Shown in pieces: positions 26,057 through 35,527 of a stretch of 64,000 nt of DNA. The notes under the pieces were generated by a model, which did not search any database, was not told the origin of the DNA, and was given only the letters and a program-made list of their open reading frames with translations. Each line of letters starts with the position of its first letter. Positions within the stretch are counted from its first letter, which is position 1. The translations under genes were made by a program, and so were the position numbers. The stretch is taken from positions 2,852,001 to 2,916,000 of the forward strand of contig CAWHEF010000002.1 in NCBI GenBank assembly GCA_963828385.1, in the 5' to 3' direction. Origin of the DNA: Bog-756 sp963828385. GTDB taxonomy: Bacteria > Actinomycetota > Acidimicrobiia > Acidimicrobiales > RAAP-2.

Positions 26057-27691
26057 ATGACGACGACCGCTGGGACGGGCAGGCCGGTGGACGACAAGCC
26101 GGCTGCGCAGGCCACGGGCATGGTGCCCGCCTACTGGGCACAGAGAATGCCGGACCGCCCGGCCGTCATCACAGGCTTCGGTGAGCGGACCTTCGCCGAG
26201 CTGAACGCCAACGTCAACCGGCTGGTCCGCGCCTTGCGGGCCAGGGGCCTCCGGGCCGGCGACGCCGTCGCCCTCTGCTGCACCAACCGTCCCGAGTTCG
26301 TCGAGGTCGTCTACGCCACCCAGCGGGCCGGACTGCGGTTGACCCCGTTCAACTGGCATCTCGCCGGGGAAGAAGCCGCCTACATCGTGGAGAACTGCGA
26401 GGCGAAGGCGTTGGTCGCATCCGCCGATCTGGACCACGACGTGGTCCGACGTGCCGGCGCCGGCGCCACCAGCCGGCGCCACAAAGGATCGTGACCTCGT
26501 CCGTCTCTCCGTCGGCGGGACGATCGCCGGGTTCGAGCCCTACGACGAGGCCATCGCCTCAGAGGCGGGCGCCGATATCGCCGATCCGGTCCTCGGCACC
26601 CAGATGCTCTACACCTCGGGCACGACGGGCCGGCCGAAGGGGGTCCACCGGCAGGCGACCTCCGCGCTCCTCACCGCCGTCAACTTCTGCGGCTACGACG
26701 AGAACTGGGAACAGAGCACCGATCGCCACCTGTGCAGCGGACCGCTCTACCACGCCGCCCCGCTCGCCTTCTCCCTGGCCGTGCCCATGGTCTACGGCGT
26801 GCCCATCGTCGTCATGGACCAGTGGGATCCGGTGGAGACCCTCGATCTCATCGAGCGCCACGGCATCACCCACACCCACATGGTCCCGACCATGTTCCAC
26901 CGCCTCCTGGCCCTGCCCGAAGCCACCCGGTCCGCCCGTGACCTTTCCTCCCTCCGCTTCGTCATCCACGGCGCAGCCCCGTGCCCGGTCGAGGTCAAGC
27001 GGCAGCTGATCGAGTGGCTGGGGCCGATCGTGGTCGAGTACTACGCAGCCACCGAAGGAGTGGGGTCGCTCGTCGACTCCGAGACCTGGCTCGAACACCC
27101 GGGCACGGTCGGGCACCCGTTGCGGCCGGACCAGGTGCGCATCGCCGACGAGGACGGGAACGAGGTGGCGGCAGGACAGGTCGGGCTCGTGTACCTGCGG
27201 GCCGACCCTGCGACGAGGTTCGAGTACTTCGGTGACGCGGCGAAGACCGCCAACGCCTACCGGGGGGAGTACTTCACGCTCGGCGACATGGGCTACCTGG
27301 ACGACGACGGCTACCTCTACCTCACCGACCGGACAGCCGATCTCATCATCTCCGGTGGCGTGAACATCTACCCGGCCGAGGTCGACGCCGTCTTGCTCCG
27401 GCACCCGGCCGTTGCCGACGCCGCCACCATCGGCGTGCCCGACAAGGAGTGGGGCGAGACGGTCAAGGCCGTGGTCGAGCTCCAATCAGGGTACGAGCCC
27501 ACTGCCGCGCTGGCCGACGACCTGATCGAACTGTGCCGCCAGAACCTCGCCCACTTCAAGTGTCCGAAGTCGGTTGACTTCGCCGATCGACTTCCCGCGA
27601 GGATACGGGGAAGATCTTCAAGCGCAGGCTTCGGGATCAGTACCGAGACGGCCCCGAGAGACGGGTCGTCACCGTGAGCAAGACACCATGA
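26057..27691 (+). CDS. Acyl-CoA synthetase (AMP-dependent ligase), two frameshifts
   Basis: About 540 residues of the AMP-forming acyl-CoA synthetase family, which activates carboxylic acids with ATP and CoA. The N-terminal part has VPAYWAQRMPDRPAVITGFGERTFAEL. The P-loop motif is MLYTSGTTGRPKGV, followed by VEYYAATEGVGSL, the hinge FTLGDMGYLDDDGYLYLTDR and NIYPAEVDAVL. One break lies near 26450-26480, where the first frame ends in TSRRHKGS. A second lies near 27594, where one C is missing from a CCCC run; repaired, the end reads LPREDTGKIFKRRL with the catalytic Lys of A10, running to 27691. It belongs to the acyl-CoA dehydrogenase/SDR operon. Confidence 0.85.
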
Positions 27692-27706
27692 GAAAGAGGA
27701 GCACAC

Positions 27707-28621
27707 GTGGGTATCTGTGACGGACGGGTCGTGGTCATCACCGGGGCCGGCCGGGGCATCGGGAGGGAGCACGCCCTCGAGTTCGCCAGCCAGGGCGCAA
27801 AGATCGTGGTCAACGACCTCGGCGCCGAGATCGACGGGTCGGGAAGCTCGACGGGGCCGGCGGGCGAAGTGGTCGACGAGATCCGCGCCATGGGTGGCGA
27901 GGCCGTCGCCAACGGCGACGACGTGTCGGACTACGACGGCGCCGGACGGCTGGTCCAGTCCGCCATCGACAGCTTCGGGGGCCTCGACGTCCTCGTCAAC
28001 AACGCCGGAATCCTGCGTGACCGGATGCTCGTCAACATGACCATCGACGAGTGGGACGCCGTGATCCGGGTCCATCTGCGGGGCACGTTCGCCCCCGCCC
28101 GGCACGCCGTCGAGTACTGGCGGAACCGGACCAAGGCCGGCGAGGCCAACGACGCCCGCATCATCAACACCACCTCTCCTTCGGGCATCTACGGCAACGT
28201 CGGTCAGACCAACTACGGGGCGGCCAAGGCCGGCATCGCCTCGTTCACGGTGATCGCCGCCATGGAGCTCGCCCGCTACGGGGTGACAGTCAACGCCATC
28301 GCTCCGGCCGCCTTGACCCGCATGACCGAGAACCTCGGGATGGGCGAAGCGGCGAGGGAGATCAAGCCCGACCAGTTCGACCCGCTCGATCCCGGGAACA
28401 TCGCCCCCATCGTCGTGTGGTTGGGCAGCCCCGAGTCGGCGGGGATCACCGGCAGGGTGTTCAACGTCATGGGCGATCACCTGAGCGTGGCCGAGGGTTG
28501 GGTGGCCGGGCCAGAGGCGACCAAGGGCGACCGGTGGGACCCGGCCGAGCTGGGCGGGATCGTCCCCGACCTGGTGGCCAAGGCAGCAGCGAACGCCAAC
28601 ATGAGCGGCCGGAGGGAGTGA
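27707..28621 (+). CDS. SDR family NAD(P)-dependent oxidoreductase
   Basis: A 304-residue short-chain dehydrogenase similar to peroxisomal multifunctional-enzyme-type 3-hydroxyacyl-CoA dehydrogenases. The cofactor motif TGAGRGIGREHA is at residues 13-24. NNAG follows near 98, and the catalytic Ser is in INTTSPSGIYGNVGQ, with Tyr-x-x-x-Lys as NYGAAKAG. The length exceeds typical SDRs by about 50 residues because of a C-terminal extension (from VFNVMGDHLSV). The GTG is preceded by AAAGAGGAG. It lies 15 bp after the ligase and 2 bp before the diiron protein, so the genes are cotranscribed. Probably oxidises a hydroxyacyl-CoA intermediate. Confidence 0.87.
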   Translation: MGICDGRVVVITGAGRGIGREHALEFASQGAKIVVNDLGAEIDGSGSSTGPAGEVVDEIRAMGGEAVANGDDVSDYDGAGRLVQSAIDSFGGLDVLVNNAGILRDRMLVNMTIDEWDAVIRVHLRGTFAPARHAVEYWRNRTKAGEANDARIINTTSPSGIYGNVGQTNYGAAKAGIASFTVIAAMELARYGVTVNAIAPAALTRMTENLGMGEAAREIKPDQFDPLDPGNIAPIVVWLGSPESAGITGRVFNVMGDHLSVAEGWVAGPEATKGDRWDPAELGGIVPDLVAKAAANANMSGRRE

Positions 28622-28623
28622 CC

Positions 28624-29745
28624 ATGACCACGGGGGAGCCTGCACATGGGAGCGGTCCTCCGCTCCCTGGCCGCGACGAGGTGGACGCCAGCGTCCAGGT
28701 CATCACCGACAACGCCGAGCGGCTCTTCCTGTGGGACTACGAACGGGACCGCGGCCAGCTGGTCACCTTGTACAACAAAGCCATGGGCTCGCAGTGGAAC
28801 AGCGTGACCGACCTCGACTGGGACACCGACGTGGATCCCGAGCGGTTGGTGGCCGAGCAGGAAGGCCCCATGGTCTCCCTGGCCCGGGCGGCGGGAACGA
28901 TGCCCGGCTCACCCCTCGCCACCTGGTCCGAGAAGGAGTACACCCAGCTCGGGATCGAGTTCTTCAAGGCCAGCCTCAGCCAGTTCATGCACGGCGAGCA
29001 GGGGGCCATGATGACGGCGGCCAAGATCGTCGAGACGGTGCCGTGGATCGACGCCAAGTACTACGCCTCCACCCAGACGATGGACGAGGCCCGCCACACC
29101 GAGGTCTTCGCCAAGTACCTGTCGACCAAGCTGGGCGAGGCATATCCGATGAGCCCGTTCCTCAAGGCCCAGATCTGGTCGTTGCTGGAGGACCCGCGCT
29201 GGGACATCGCCTATCTCGGCATGCAGATCGTCATCGAGTCGCTCGCCCTCGCCGCCTTCGGCACCATGCTGCGCCGGACCAACGAGCCGCTGTTGAAGAA
29301 GCTGCTGCGCTACATCATGTCCGACGAGGCCCGGCACGTGGCCTTCGGGGTGCTGACCCTCTCCGAGCTCTACGCCGGCCTGACCGAGGCCGAGCTGCTG
29401 GAGCGCCAGGAGTTCCTGGTGGAGGCGACGTTGAACAACCGGTCCCGCTCGACCACGCCCGAGGTGTGGGAGCGGATGGGGACGACCGAGGAAGCGGTCC
29501 TGCCGTTCATCATGCAGGCGGCGGAGAAGGAGAAGCTCGACCCGTCCGCCAGCTTCGTCACCGCCTTCTTCGCCAAGCTGGTCCCCAACGTCAGAAAGCT
29601 CGGTCTGCTCGACGCCAACCAGGGCTATCTGCGCAAGCGTTGGGGCGAGGTCGGATTGCTCGAGTTCGAGTTCGCCGACGACACCGGATCGGACTACGAG
29701 CGCTACGACGCCGTGGCCGCCGACCGGCAGGCCGCTTCCACCTGA
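28624..29745 (+). CDS. Ferritin-like diiron protein (ribonucleotide reductase / N-oxygenase-like)
   Basis: A 373-residue ferritin-like diiron protein. Probable iron ligands are the Glu in IEFFKASLSQFMHGEQGAM, E and H in MDEARHTEVF, the Glu in IVIESLALAAFG, and E and H in SDEARHVAFG. The paired E-x-x-H motifs are like those of class I ribonucleotide reductase small chains and AurF-like N-oxygenases. The family supplies O2-activating oxygenases as well as orphan oxidases. It begins 2 bp after the SDR stop and ends the operon, so it could be the oxygenase step of the local degradation pathway. The actual substrate is unknown. Confidence 0.8.
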   Translation: MTTGEPAHGSGPPLPGRDEVDASVQVITDNAERLFLWDYERDRGQLVTLYNKAMGSQWNSVTDLDWDTDVDPERLVAEQEGPMVSLARAAGTMPGSPLATWSEKEYTQLGIEFFKASLSQFMHGEQGAMMTAAKIVETVPWIDAKYYASTQTMDEARHTEVFAKYLSTKLGEAYPMSPFLKAQIWSLLEDPRWDIAYLGMQIVIESLALAAFGTMLRRTNEPLLKKLLRYIMSDEARHVAFGVLTLSELYAGLTEAELLERQEFLVEATLNNRSRSTTPEVWERMGTTEEAVLPFIMQAAEKEKLDPSASFVTAFFAKLVPNVRKLGLLDANQGYLRKRWGEVGLLEFEFADDTGSDYERYDAVAADRQAAST

Positions 29746-29748
29746 ACA

Positions 29749-29788
29749 CGCCCGCGCACCTGCCCGTTGCACGGGCCGATGGCGGGCG
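29749..29788 (+). terminator. Stem-loop after diiron gene
   Basis: The outer arms CGCCCGC (29749-29755) and GCGGGCG (29782-29788) are perfectly complementary. An inner CCCG/CGGG stem sits between them. It starts three bases after the stop of the ferritin-like gene, at the end of the catabolic operon, and precedes the penicillin-acylase gene. No T tract is present. Confidence 0.5.
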
Positions 29789-29834
29789 CGAAGCTGCTCA
29801 CAGCTCGCGCTGAGCGGATGGGGGGTCACGGAAG

Positions 29835-32543
29835 ATGCGTCACCTCGTAACCCGAGCCAGATACCGGTCCGTCATCGCCGCCGGCTGCACTGTTCTCGTC
29901 CTGTTGGGGACCCTGACACTCGTGCCGCCGGTCGGTCGGTCCCCTGCCGGTGCGGCAGGGGAGACGGTCGGTACCGGGGCACGCCAGGCAAGCATCACCC
30001 GCGATGCCTACGGGGTGCCGACGATCACCTCGTCTACCACCGCCGGCATGTGGTTCGGGGCCGGCTATGCCCAGGCCGAGGACCGGATGGCACAGCTGGA
30101 GCTGACCCGGCGCACCGTAGAGGGGACCCTCGCCCAGATCGGCGGACCGAGCTTCCTCTCCCAGGACGAGACGGTTCGCACCTTCTTCTACACGCCCACA
30201 GAGCTGCAGGCCCAGTTCGCCCGGCTACCGCTGAAGACCCGGCATGCCGTCCAGAACTTCTCCGACGGGATCAATGCCTACGAGGAACTCGCCTACTCGT
30301 CGCCGCAGAACGAGCAGGCCCTGGTCCCCAAGGAATTCTTCGTACTCGGCTCGCTGACCGGTTCGTCTGGACCGTACCGGCCGGCACCGTGGGTACCTAC
30401 CGACACGATGGCGGTGGGTAACTACCTGGCGCGCGAGTTCGGAGGCGGTGGCGGCTCGGAGCTCACAAACCTCTCGTTTCTGCGCTACCTACAGGCGGAG
30501 CTCGTCAAGCGGGGTGACCCCAACGCGGGCGCCGACGCCACTGCCGTCTTCAACGATGCGCGATGGATCAACGACGCCACTGCCCCGACGACTGTGCCCT
30601 CCACGTCCCCCGGGACATCCTCTGCGGCCACCACCTCGACAGCCACGGCTCCGGCGGCAGGGCCGGCCGTACCTGTGCCACCTGCCGATGCCCCCAATGC
30701 CGGTGTGACTTCGCCGGCGACGGCATCGTCGCTCGCCGCTCTTTCGGGGGTGAGTGACACCGACCTCAGCAATGCCACCACCGCGCTCAACACCGACCAG
30801 AACAACATCCTGTCCACCGGCATCTCCTTGAAGGTGCTGTCCCATGGCGGGTCGAATGCGTTCGTGGTAGCTCCGGGGCGTTCGAAGGACGGCCACGCGC
30901 TGCTGTGGGGCGCCCCCCAAGAGGGTTTCAGCACCCCGAGCATCGACGGTGAGGAGTACCTCCACGGACCCGGGTATGACGCCGGCGGGATGGACATCAC
31001 GGGTGAGCCGTTCATCCTCATCGGTCGCAACGGCCAGATCAGCTGGACCACCACGAGCGAAGAGCTCGTCGACGAGCGCACGTACGTCGAGCAGGTCAAT
31101 TACTCCACCAACCCACCCACGTACCTCTACGACGGCAACTGGATCCCCATGCAGGCCATCCAGGAGGAGATCCCGGTGGCGGGATCCGCCCCCCAGCCCT
31201 TCACCGTGTTGCGGACCGCCGACGGGCCGGTGTTCTCGCAGGACCAGGCGAGTGGGACCGCGTTCTCCATGCGCTTCGCCTCCTTCGACAACGAGGTCGG
31301 GACTCTGGCTGGCTTCGCACAGCTGGGTGGAGATCAGAATCTCGCTCAGTTCACCCGGTCGATGAGCCTCGTGACCACACTCCACAATTTCCTCTACGCC
31401 GATCAGCAGGGCAATATCGCCTATTTCGGTGACGGCCTCGTGCCGGTGCAACCCCCGTTCTCGTCCGTCGACCCGAGGCTTCCTGCCAAGGGTGACGGCA
31501 CGGAGGACTGGAGCGGGTACGTGCCGTTCTCCTCGATGCCCCGCAGCATCAATCCGGCCCAGGGATACCTGGACAACTGGAACACCAAGCCCTCGCAGCA
31601 GTTCTTCTACCAGCAGAACGGCGGCGACGAGTACTGGGGGACCATCTTCCGGTCCTCCCGCATCGCCGAGGACCTGGCCGCGAGCTCATCGATCGACATC
31701 CCCTACCTCGAGGGGATCGAGCACGACGTCGGGACCATCGACAACGAGGACAACACCCGGCCGGCTGCGCCCTACTTCATTCCCTATGTGGTGGCCGCCT
31801 ACAAGGCACTCGTTGCCGCCCACGACCCGATCGTCGATCGCGCCACGCATCCCGACTTGGCCCGGGCGGTGCGGACGCTGGCGCAATGGGACGGGGACAC
31901 CACCCTCGGGAGCCCGGCCATGTCCATCTTCATGAACTTCCTCGAGGCGTTCGAACGCAACGTCTTCGAGGGCGGCGCGTTCCCGGGCGAGCAGTACACC
32001 GGGGCGGTTAATCTCAGCGACACCAGCGTCGGTATGGGGACCTACGGTGGCCTAGGCGGGATGGGCACCTACAACTTCCTCTACCATGCCCTGGCCCACA
32101 CGGCCGGGCTCGCCCCGTGCGGCACCCTCTGCTACACGGGCGACTACTTCGCCGGCAATCAGAACCGCATCCTCATCGAGAGCCTGAACGACGCCATCAC
32201 CATCCTGTCGGGGACCGGGACCCAACTCGGTCAGGACGTGCCCGGCTTCGGAACTCCGGTGATCGCCAAGTGGGGTTATGTCCCGGCCCAAGACCAGAAC
32301 TGGGACAGCCTGGATCCGCTGGCCATCGGTGTGACGACCCACTGCGGGACGAGCGCCAGTCAGAACAGGAGCACCTACATGCAGGCCATCGACATGACGC
32401 CTCAGGTGATCGGCCAGAACGTCCTGCCGCCGGGGCAGAGCGGGTTCCTGTCGGCGTCCGGCACCCCGAGTCCCCATCTCTGCGACCAGATCGGCCTCTT
32501 CAATTCCTTCACCTACAAGGACATGCCCCCCGCCAACCCTTGA
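29835..32543 (+). CDS. Secreted penicillin acylase family protein (Ntn-hydrolase)
   Basis: A 902-residue precursor of the penicillin amidase family. Residues 10-40 form a signal peptide with core VIAAGCTVLVLLGTLTLV. The alpha chain contains YGVPTITSST and GYAQAEDRMAQLELTRR. The new N-terminus after self-cleavage is predicted at the Ser of HGGSNAFVVAPGRS, about residue 340. The beta-chain then starts SNAFVV. A Thr/Ser/Ala/Pro-rich tract at about residues 258-305 lies in the presumed excised spacer. The family cleaves amide bonds of beta-lactams, acyl-homoserine lactones or N-acyl compounds outside the cytoplasm. Substrate unknown; acyl-homoserine lactone or amide degradation are both plausible. 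Confidence 0.9.
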   Translation: MRHLVTRARYRSVIAAGCTVLVLLGTLTLVPPVGRSPAGAAGETVGTGARQASITRDAYGVPTITSSTTAGMWFGAGYAQAEDRMAQLELTRRTVEGTLAQIGGPSFLSQDETVRTFFYTPTELQAQFARLPLKTRHAVQNFSDGINAYEELAYSSPQNEQALVPKEFFVLGSLTGSSGPYRPAPWVPTDTMAVGNYLAREFGGGGGSELTNLSFLRYLQAELVKRGDPNAGADATAVFNDARWINDATAPTTVPSTSPGTSSAATTSTATAPAAGPAVPVPPADAPNAGVTSPATASSLAALSGVSDTDLSNATTALNTDQNNILSTGISLKVLSHGGSNAFVVAPGRSKDGHALLWGAPQEGFSTPSIDGEEYLHGPGYDAGGMDITGEPFILIGRNGQISWTTTSEELVDERTYVEQVNYSTNPPTYLYDGNWIPMQAIQEEIPVAGSAPQPFTVLRTADGPVFSQDQASGTAFSMRFASFDNEVGTLAGFAQLGGDQNLAQFTRSMSLVTTLHNFLYADQQGNIAYFGDGLVPVQPPFSSVDPRLPAKGDGTEDWSGYVPFSSMPRSINPAQGYLDNWNTKPSQQFFYQQNGGDEYWGTIFRSSRIAEDLAASSSIDIPYLEGIEHDVGTIDNEDNTRPAAPYFIPYVVAAYKALVAAHDPIVDRATHPDLARAVRTLAQWDGDTTLGSPAMSIFMNFLEAFERNVFEGGAFPGEQYTGAVNLSDTSVGMGTYGGLGGMGTYNFLYHALAHTAGLAPCGTLCYTGDYFAGNQNRILIESLNDAITILSGTGTQLGQDVPGFGTPVIAKWGYVPAQDQNWDSLDPLAIGVTTHCGTSASQNRSTYMQAIDMTPQVIGQNVLPPGQSGFLSASGTPSPHLCDQIGLFNSFTYKDMPPANP

Positions 32544-32587
32544 TCGGGCCACGGTAGGCCGAGTCGACCGTCCGCTGAACTTGCCTG

Positions 32588-32618
32588 CCCGGGCTCGTCC
32601 AGTGACGTCGGGCCCGGG
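32588..32618. terminator. Bidirectional stem-loop between convergent genes
   Basis: CCCGGGC at 32588-32594 pairs with GCCCGGG at 32612-32618, and an inner CGTC/GACG stem encloses a CAGT loop. It lies between the convergent penicillin-acylase and alpha/beta-hydrolase genes, where a shared terminator is expected. Confidence 0.6.
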
Positions 32619-32627
32619 ACGGCGCCG

Positions 32628-33305
32628 TCAACTGCGCAAGTATCCGGCGAGCAGGTCGGAGAGTTCCCGCGGCCTGCTGAGCAGCGCCAAGTGGCCGCCG
32701 GGAATGACATCAGGTTCGATGCCGAGGCGGTCGCGGGCAATGCGCCTTTGCAGCTCGAGCGGGAAGAACCGGTCGTCGCTGCTCGCCACGACGTGCACGG
32801 GGCAGTCCGGCCACGCCTCGAACCGGCAGGGATCGCCGAACGGCCCATCCGACTGCTCGGACGCTCGCTCGCCGAGCATCACGGCGAGGTCGGACGGAAC
32901 GTCGTGCAGGAAATAGGTCTCCAGATCGAACTCGGTCGAATAGCCGTTCTGCTCGGCAGCGGCGATCCGGGCCGCTTCCGACCCGACGTCGTCCCACCAT
33001 TGGCCGGGAGTCTCTCCGGGCAGGGGAATCATTGCGTTGACGAAAACCACCATCTCGGTCGGCACTCGTTGCCAAACCAGGGGGGCCGTGAACGCTCCGA
33101 GTGAGTGGGCAACGATGCAGATCTCACTGCGGTCACCGACCCCGTCCACGACGTTGTTGGCATAGTCGTCGAGTCCCTGGCCCTCGTCTCCGGCGGGAAG
33201 GTCGACGGCGAACGCGTCGTAGCCTCGCCGCCCGAGCTCGGCTTCGACCAGGTGCCAGGACCACGCCGTCCCGCTTGCCCCGGGGATCAGCACTATCGAC
33301 TGCAT
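32628..33305 (-). CDS. Alpha/beta hydrolase (esterase EstA-/salicylate-hydrolase-like small type)
   Basis: A 225-residue compact alpha/beta-hydrolase of the plant-esterase/MES-like bacterial group. The start is MQSIVLIPGASGTAWSW. The nucleophile elbow is VAHSLGAF, the acid lies in VVASSDDRFFP and the catalytic His in IPGGHLALLSRP. Length fits the small subfamily. The ATG at 33305 is chosen because residues upstream are not conserved-looking. It is divergent from the glyoxalase-family gene, with about 150 bp between. The substrate is not predictable. Confidence 0.86.
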   Translation of the reverse strand: MQSIVLIPGASGTAWSWHLVEAELGRRGYDAFAVDLPAGDEGQGLDDYANNVVDGVGDRSEICIVAHSLGAFTAPLVWQRVPTEMVVFVNAMIPLPGETPGQWWDDVGSEAARIAAAEQNGYSTEFDLETYFLHDVPSDLAVMLGERASEQSDGPFGDPCRFEAWPDCPVHVVASSDDRFFPLELQRRIARDRLGIEPDVIPGGHLALLSRPRELSDLLAGYLRS

Positions 33306-33456
33306 GATGGCCTCAGTATGGCAAAGGGCCATGCCGGTGTGGGACCCGTCAAGTCTCTGAGCCGCCGGTACGATCGGACCGAGCCTGCCGACGCGACCAC
33401 TCGTGCCAGGATGAGACGACAGACAGCTGCAGCGCCGGGTTCGAGAAGGAGGTTCC

Positions 33457-33882
33457 ATGGGAGAGAAGTTGAGGCTCGAAGGGCTTACGCTGACGGTCGA
33501 GAGTGTGGCCAGATCCGTCGAGTTCTATGGCGGCCTGCTCGGGCTCGACGTGGCGTACAACTCCGAGCCGGCTTTCGCCATGATCAAAGTTCCCGGTGAT
33601 GGCGGCGGGACGATCGGACTGCTGTCTGTGGACGAGGCTCGCAAGGAGGGCGCAGCGCCCATGTCCCCCGAACAGAGGCGGGGAGTCCACGTCGAGTTCA
33701 CCACCGATGACCTCGACAGGGTCTACCAGGAGCTCGTGGAGAAGGGCGTGCGGTTCGACGGACCGCCGCATGACGAGCCCTGGGAGCGGGTCACGACGGC
33801 CTTCGACCCCGACGGGTACTCGGTCGAGATCGCCCAGGGACGACGGGGCCAGGACGGCGCCATCTGGAACAAGGACGGCTGA
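33457..33882 (+). CDS. VOC (glyoxalase/bleomycin-resistance) family protein
   Basis: A 141-residue vicinal-oxygen-chelate protein. It has the two beta-alpha-beta-beta-beta modules: LEGLTLTVESVARSVEFYGG begins the first and GVHVEFTTDDLDRVYQEL the second. The C-terminal DPDGYSVEIAQ carries the conserved metal-binding Glu. The first-module metal position is Thr rather than His. The ATG at 33457 is preceded by GAAGGAGG. The family covers glyoxalases, dioxygenases, epimerases and drug-binding proteins; no specific activity can be assigned. Confidence 0.85.
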   Translation: MGEKLRLEGLTLTVESVARSVEFYGGLLGLDVAYNSEPAFAMIKVPGDGGGTIGLLSVDEARKEGAAPMSPEQRRGVHVEFTTDDLDRVYQELVEKGVRFDGPPHDEPWERVTTAFDPDGYSVEIAQGRRGQDGAIWNKDG

Positions 33883-34001
33883 CTCCTTCTTCGACGCCGA
33901 GTTCCCTGTTCCGGTCGACCGCCGCCCACAACTGCGGTTCGAGGGGCCACGCCTATGGTCACCGGATCACGACGACCGCCCCATCGCGTCCAACCGACAT
34001 C

Positions 34002-34275
34002 TCACCCTCGAAACGCTGACGCGGCGTTGAGCCGGGCGAAGGCTTTCTCCAGGTCGATGATGAGATCGGCCGGGTCTTCGAGTCCGGCGTAGACGCGGAC
34101 CAACGGACCGGGCGCCTCCCAGCTCGCCGCCGTGCGGTTCGGGCCCGGGTCGTGGGGCAGGAGCAGACTCTCGTAGCCGCCCCAGCTCGCTCCTAGGCCG
34201 AAGACTTCGAGTCCATCGAGAACGTTGGCCAGCACCTTGAATGTGGCGTCGACGCGCCGGCCAGCTGCAGGACCG
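34002..34275 (-). pseudogene. C-terminal remnant of cystathionine beta-lyase (metC-like)
   Basis: Only about the last 90 residues of a Cys/Met-metabolism PLP enzyme remain. They run from VDATFKVLANVLDGLEVFGLG through SWGGYESLLLPHDP to APGPLVRVYAGLEDPADLI and FARLN, the hallmark C-terminus of MetC-type cystathionine beta-lyases. Upstream of about 34275 homology stops and no PLP-lysine domain is present. No start codon in a sensible place exists. It marks a deletion or insertion border at the left side of the accessory patch. Confidence 0.75.
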
Positions 34276-34377
34276 GTTCGGAACCGACGGTCACCCGGGC
34301 ACCACGCGCACCCGCGGGTGGAGGTCCAGCTCGACGGCCTTCCTTCTCGACGCCACGAGGACGGACGAGGCTCAGGC

Positions 34378-35452
34378 TCACAGTCCGAGGAGCTCCCGGA
34401 GCCGCTCGGGTCGCATGGTGACGGAACCGGGTTGGCTCGCGCCTTCGAAGCTCGCGATCAGCCGCTCGAGATCGCCGAGCCGAGTGGGATCGTCAGCAGC
34501 TTCGCGTGGGGTGTACCCGTCCAGGGCCGGGATCGACTGGTCGCACCAGCGCTCCTCGAACCGGTTCCGCAGCGTGACCCTCACCTCAGCCATCGCAGCA
34601 TCGTCGAGCGCCGATTCTCTGTCATCACGGTCGGGGAACAATTGCCGTTTCAGCTCGGCGCGGCGGCGCATGGAGTTCACGTCCATCGGGATCCGTTCGT
34701 CGCTGACCACCTTCGCCTCGGGCAGCTCCGTCTCGATCGTGGCGAGCACCCGGTCGGCGCGGGCTTCGCTCGTGGTGCTCACAACGAGCCGGGCGCCGCT
34801 CAGCCGGAAACGTCCGCGTACGATCTCCTCGTCGTCGTGGAGCGGGAACATCTCGAGCCACTCTTCTCCTCCGGCATCCTCCTGCCGATACGTGGCGTCG
34901 AGAAAGGCCCGAGCCGCGACTGGGTCGCCGAGGTCAACCACCGTCTCGCATTCGACGAGGGGCTCGCCTTCGCGGGTCTGCAGAACCGGTGGCCGGTGCA
35001 GAGCCCCGACCCAGGACGCGATCGACTCCGGGTCGCCCTCGTCGAGCACGTGCAGCAGGCGACGCTCACTGCCTGGGCTGACCGGAAAGATGCCGCCGAT
35101 CAACTGGTGCGTGTCGCGCCTGAACGTAAGAACCAGGGTCCCACCGCTCGTGTCGGCTGAGCGCGGTCTGCATGACCGGCCCGAATGCCAGTGACAGTTG
35201 GCTGAAGGTGGCTTCGCGGGAGTACCCCCGCTCGCGAAGGCGCTTCACTGCCTCCCACACGTCGGGCGGGTCGTCATCGAAGATCTGGTTGGCAACGGCT
35301 TCTCGGCCAACCAGCTGGTAGGCGCTCAGCTCGCGCCGGAAGGAGCGCTCCAGCAGCCGCGACCGCACCTCTAGATCCGACAGATCAAGGTCTCTGAGAT
35401 CCTGATGCGTGAGATCGCTGCCGTACAGGAAGGCGAGGCGCTCGGGGTCCAT
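34378..35452 (-). CDS. Unknown protein (DUF1841-like N-terminus, MbcA/SEC-C-associated-like C-terminus), frameshifted
   Basis: Not a named gene to me. Once a small indel near 35158 is repaired it encodes about 358 residues. The N-terminal half (MDPERLAFLYGSDLT to PPDVWEAVKRLRERGYSREAT) resembles DUF1841-type helical proteins. The middle has TLVLTFRRDTHQLIGGIFPV and a beta-rich region with MFPLHDDEEIVRGRFRLSG. The C-terminus DQSIPALDGYTPREAADDP resembles the Xre/MbcA-type or SEC-C-associated tail. The two halves are in different frames. The ATG at 35452 is tentative. It lies in a gene-poor accessory region between the metC remnant and an insertion sequence. Confidence 0.5.
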
Positions 35453-35527
35453 CCCCGGAACGGTAGCGCCGAGGAGACGCCAAGCGATCCGCCTCACATC
35501 GTCGTGGCAGGCTATCCGAAGCCACGC

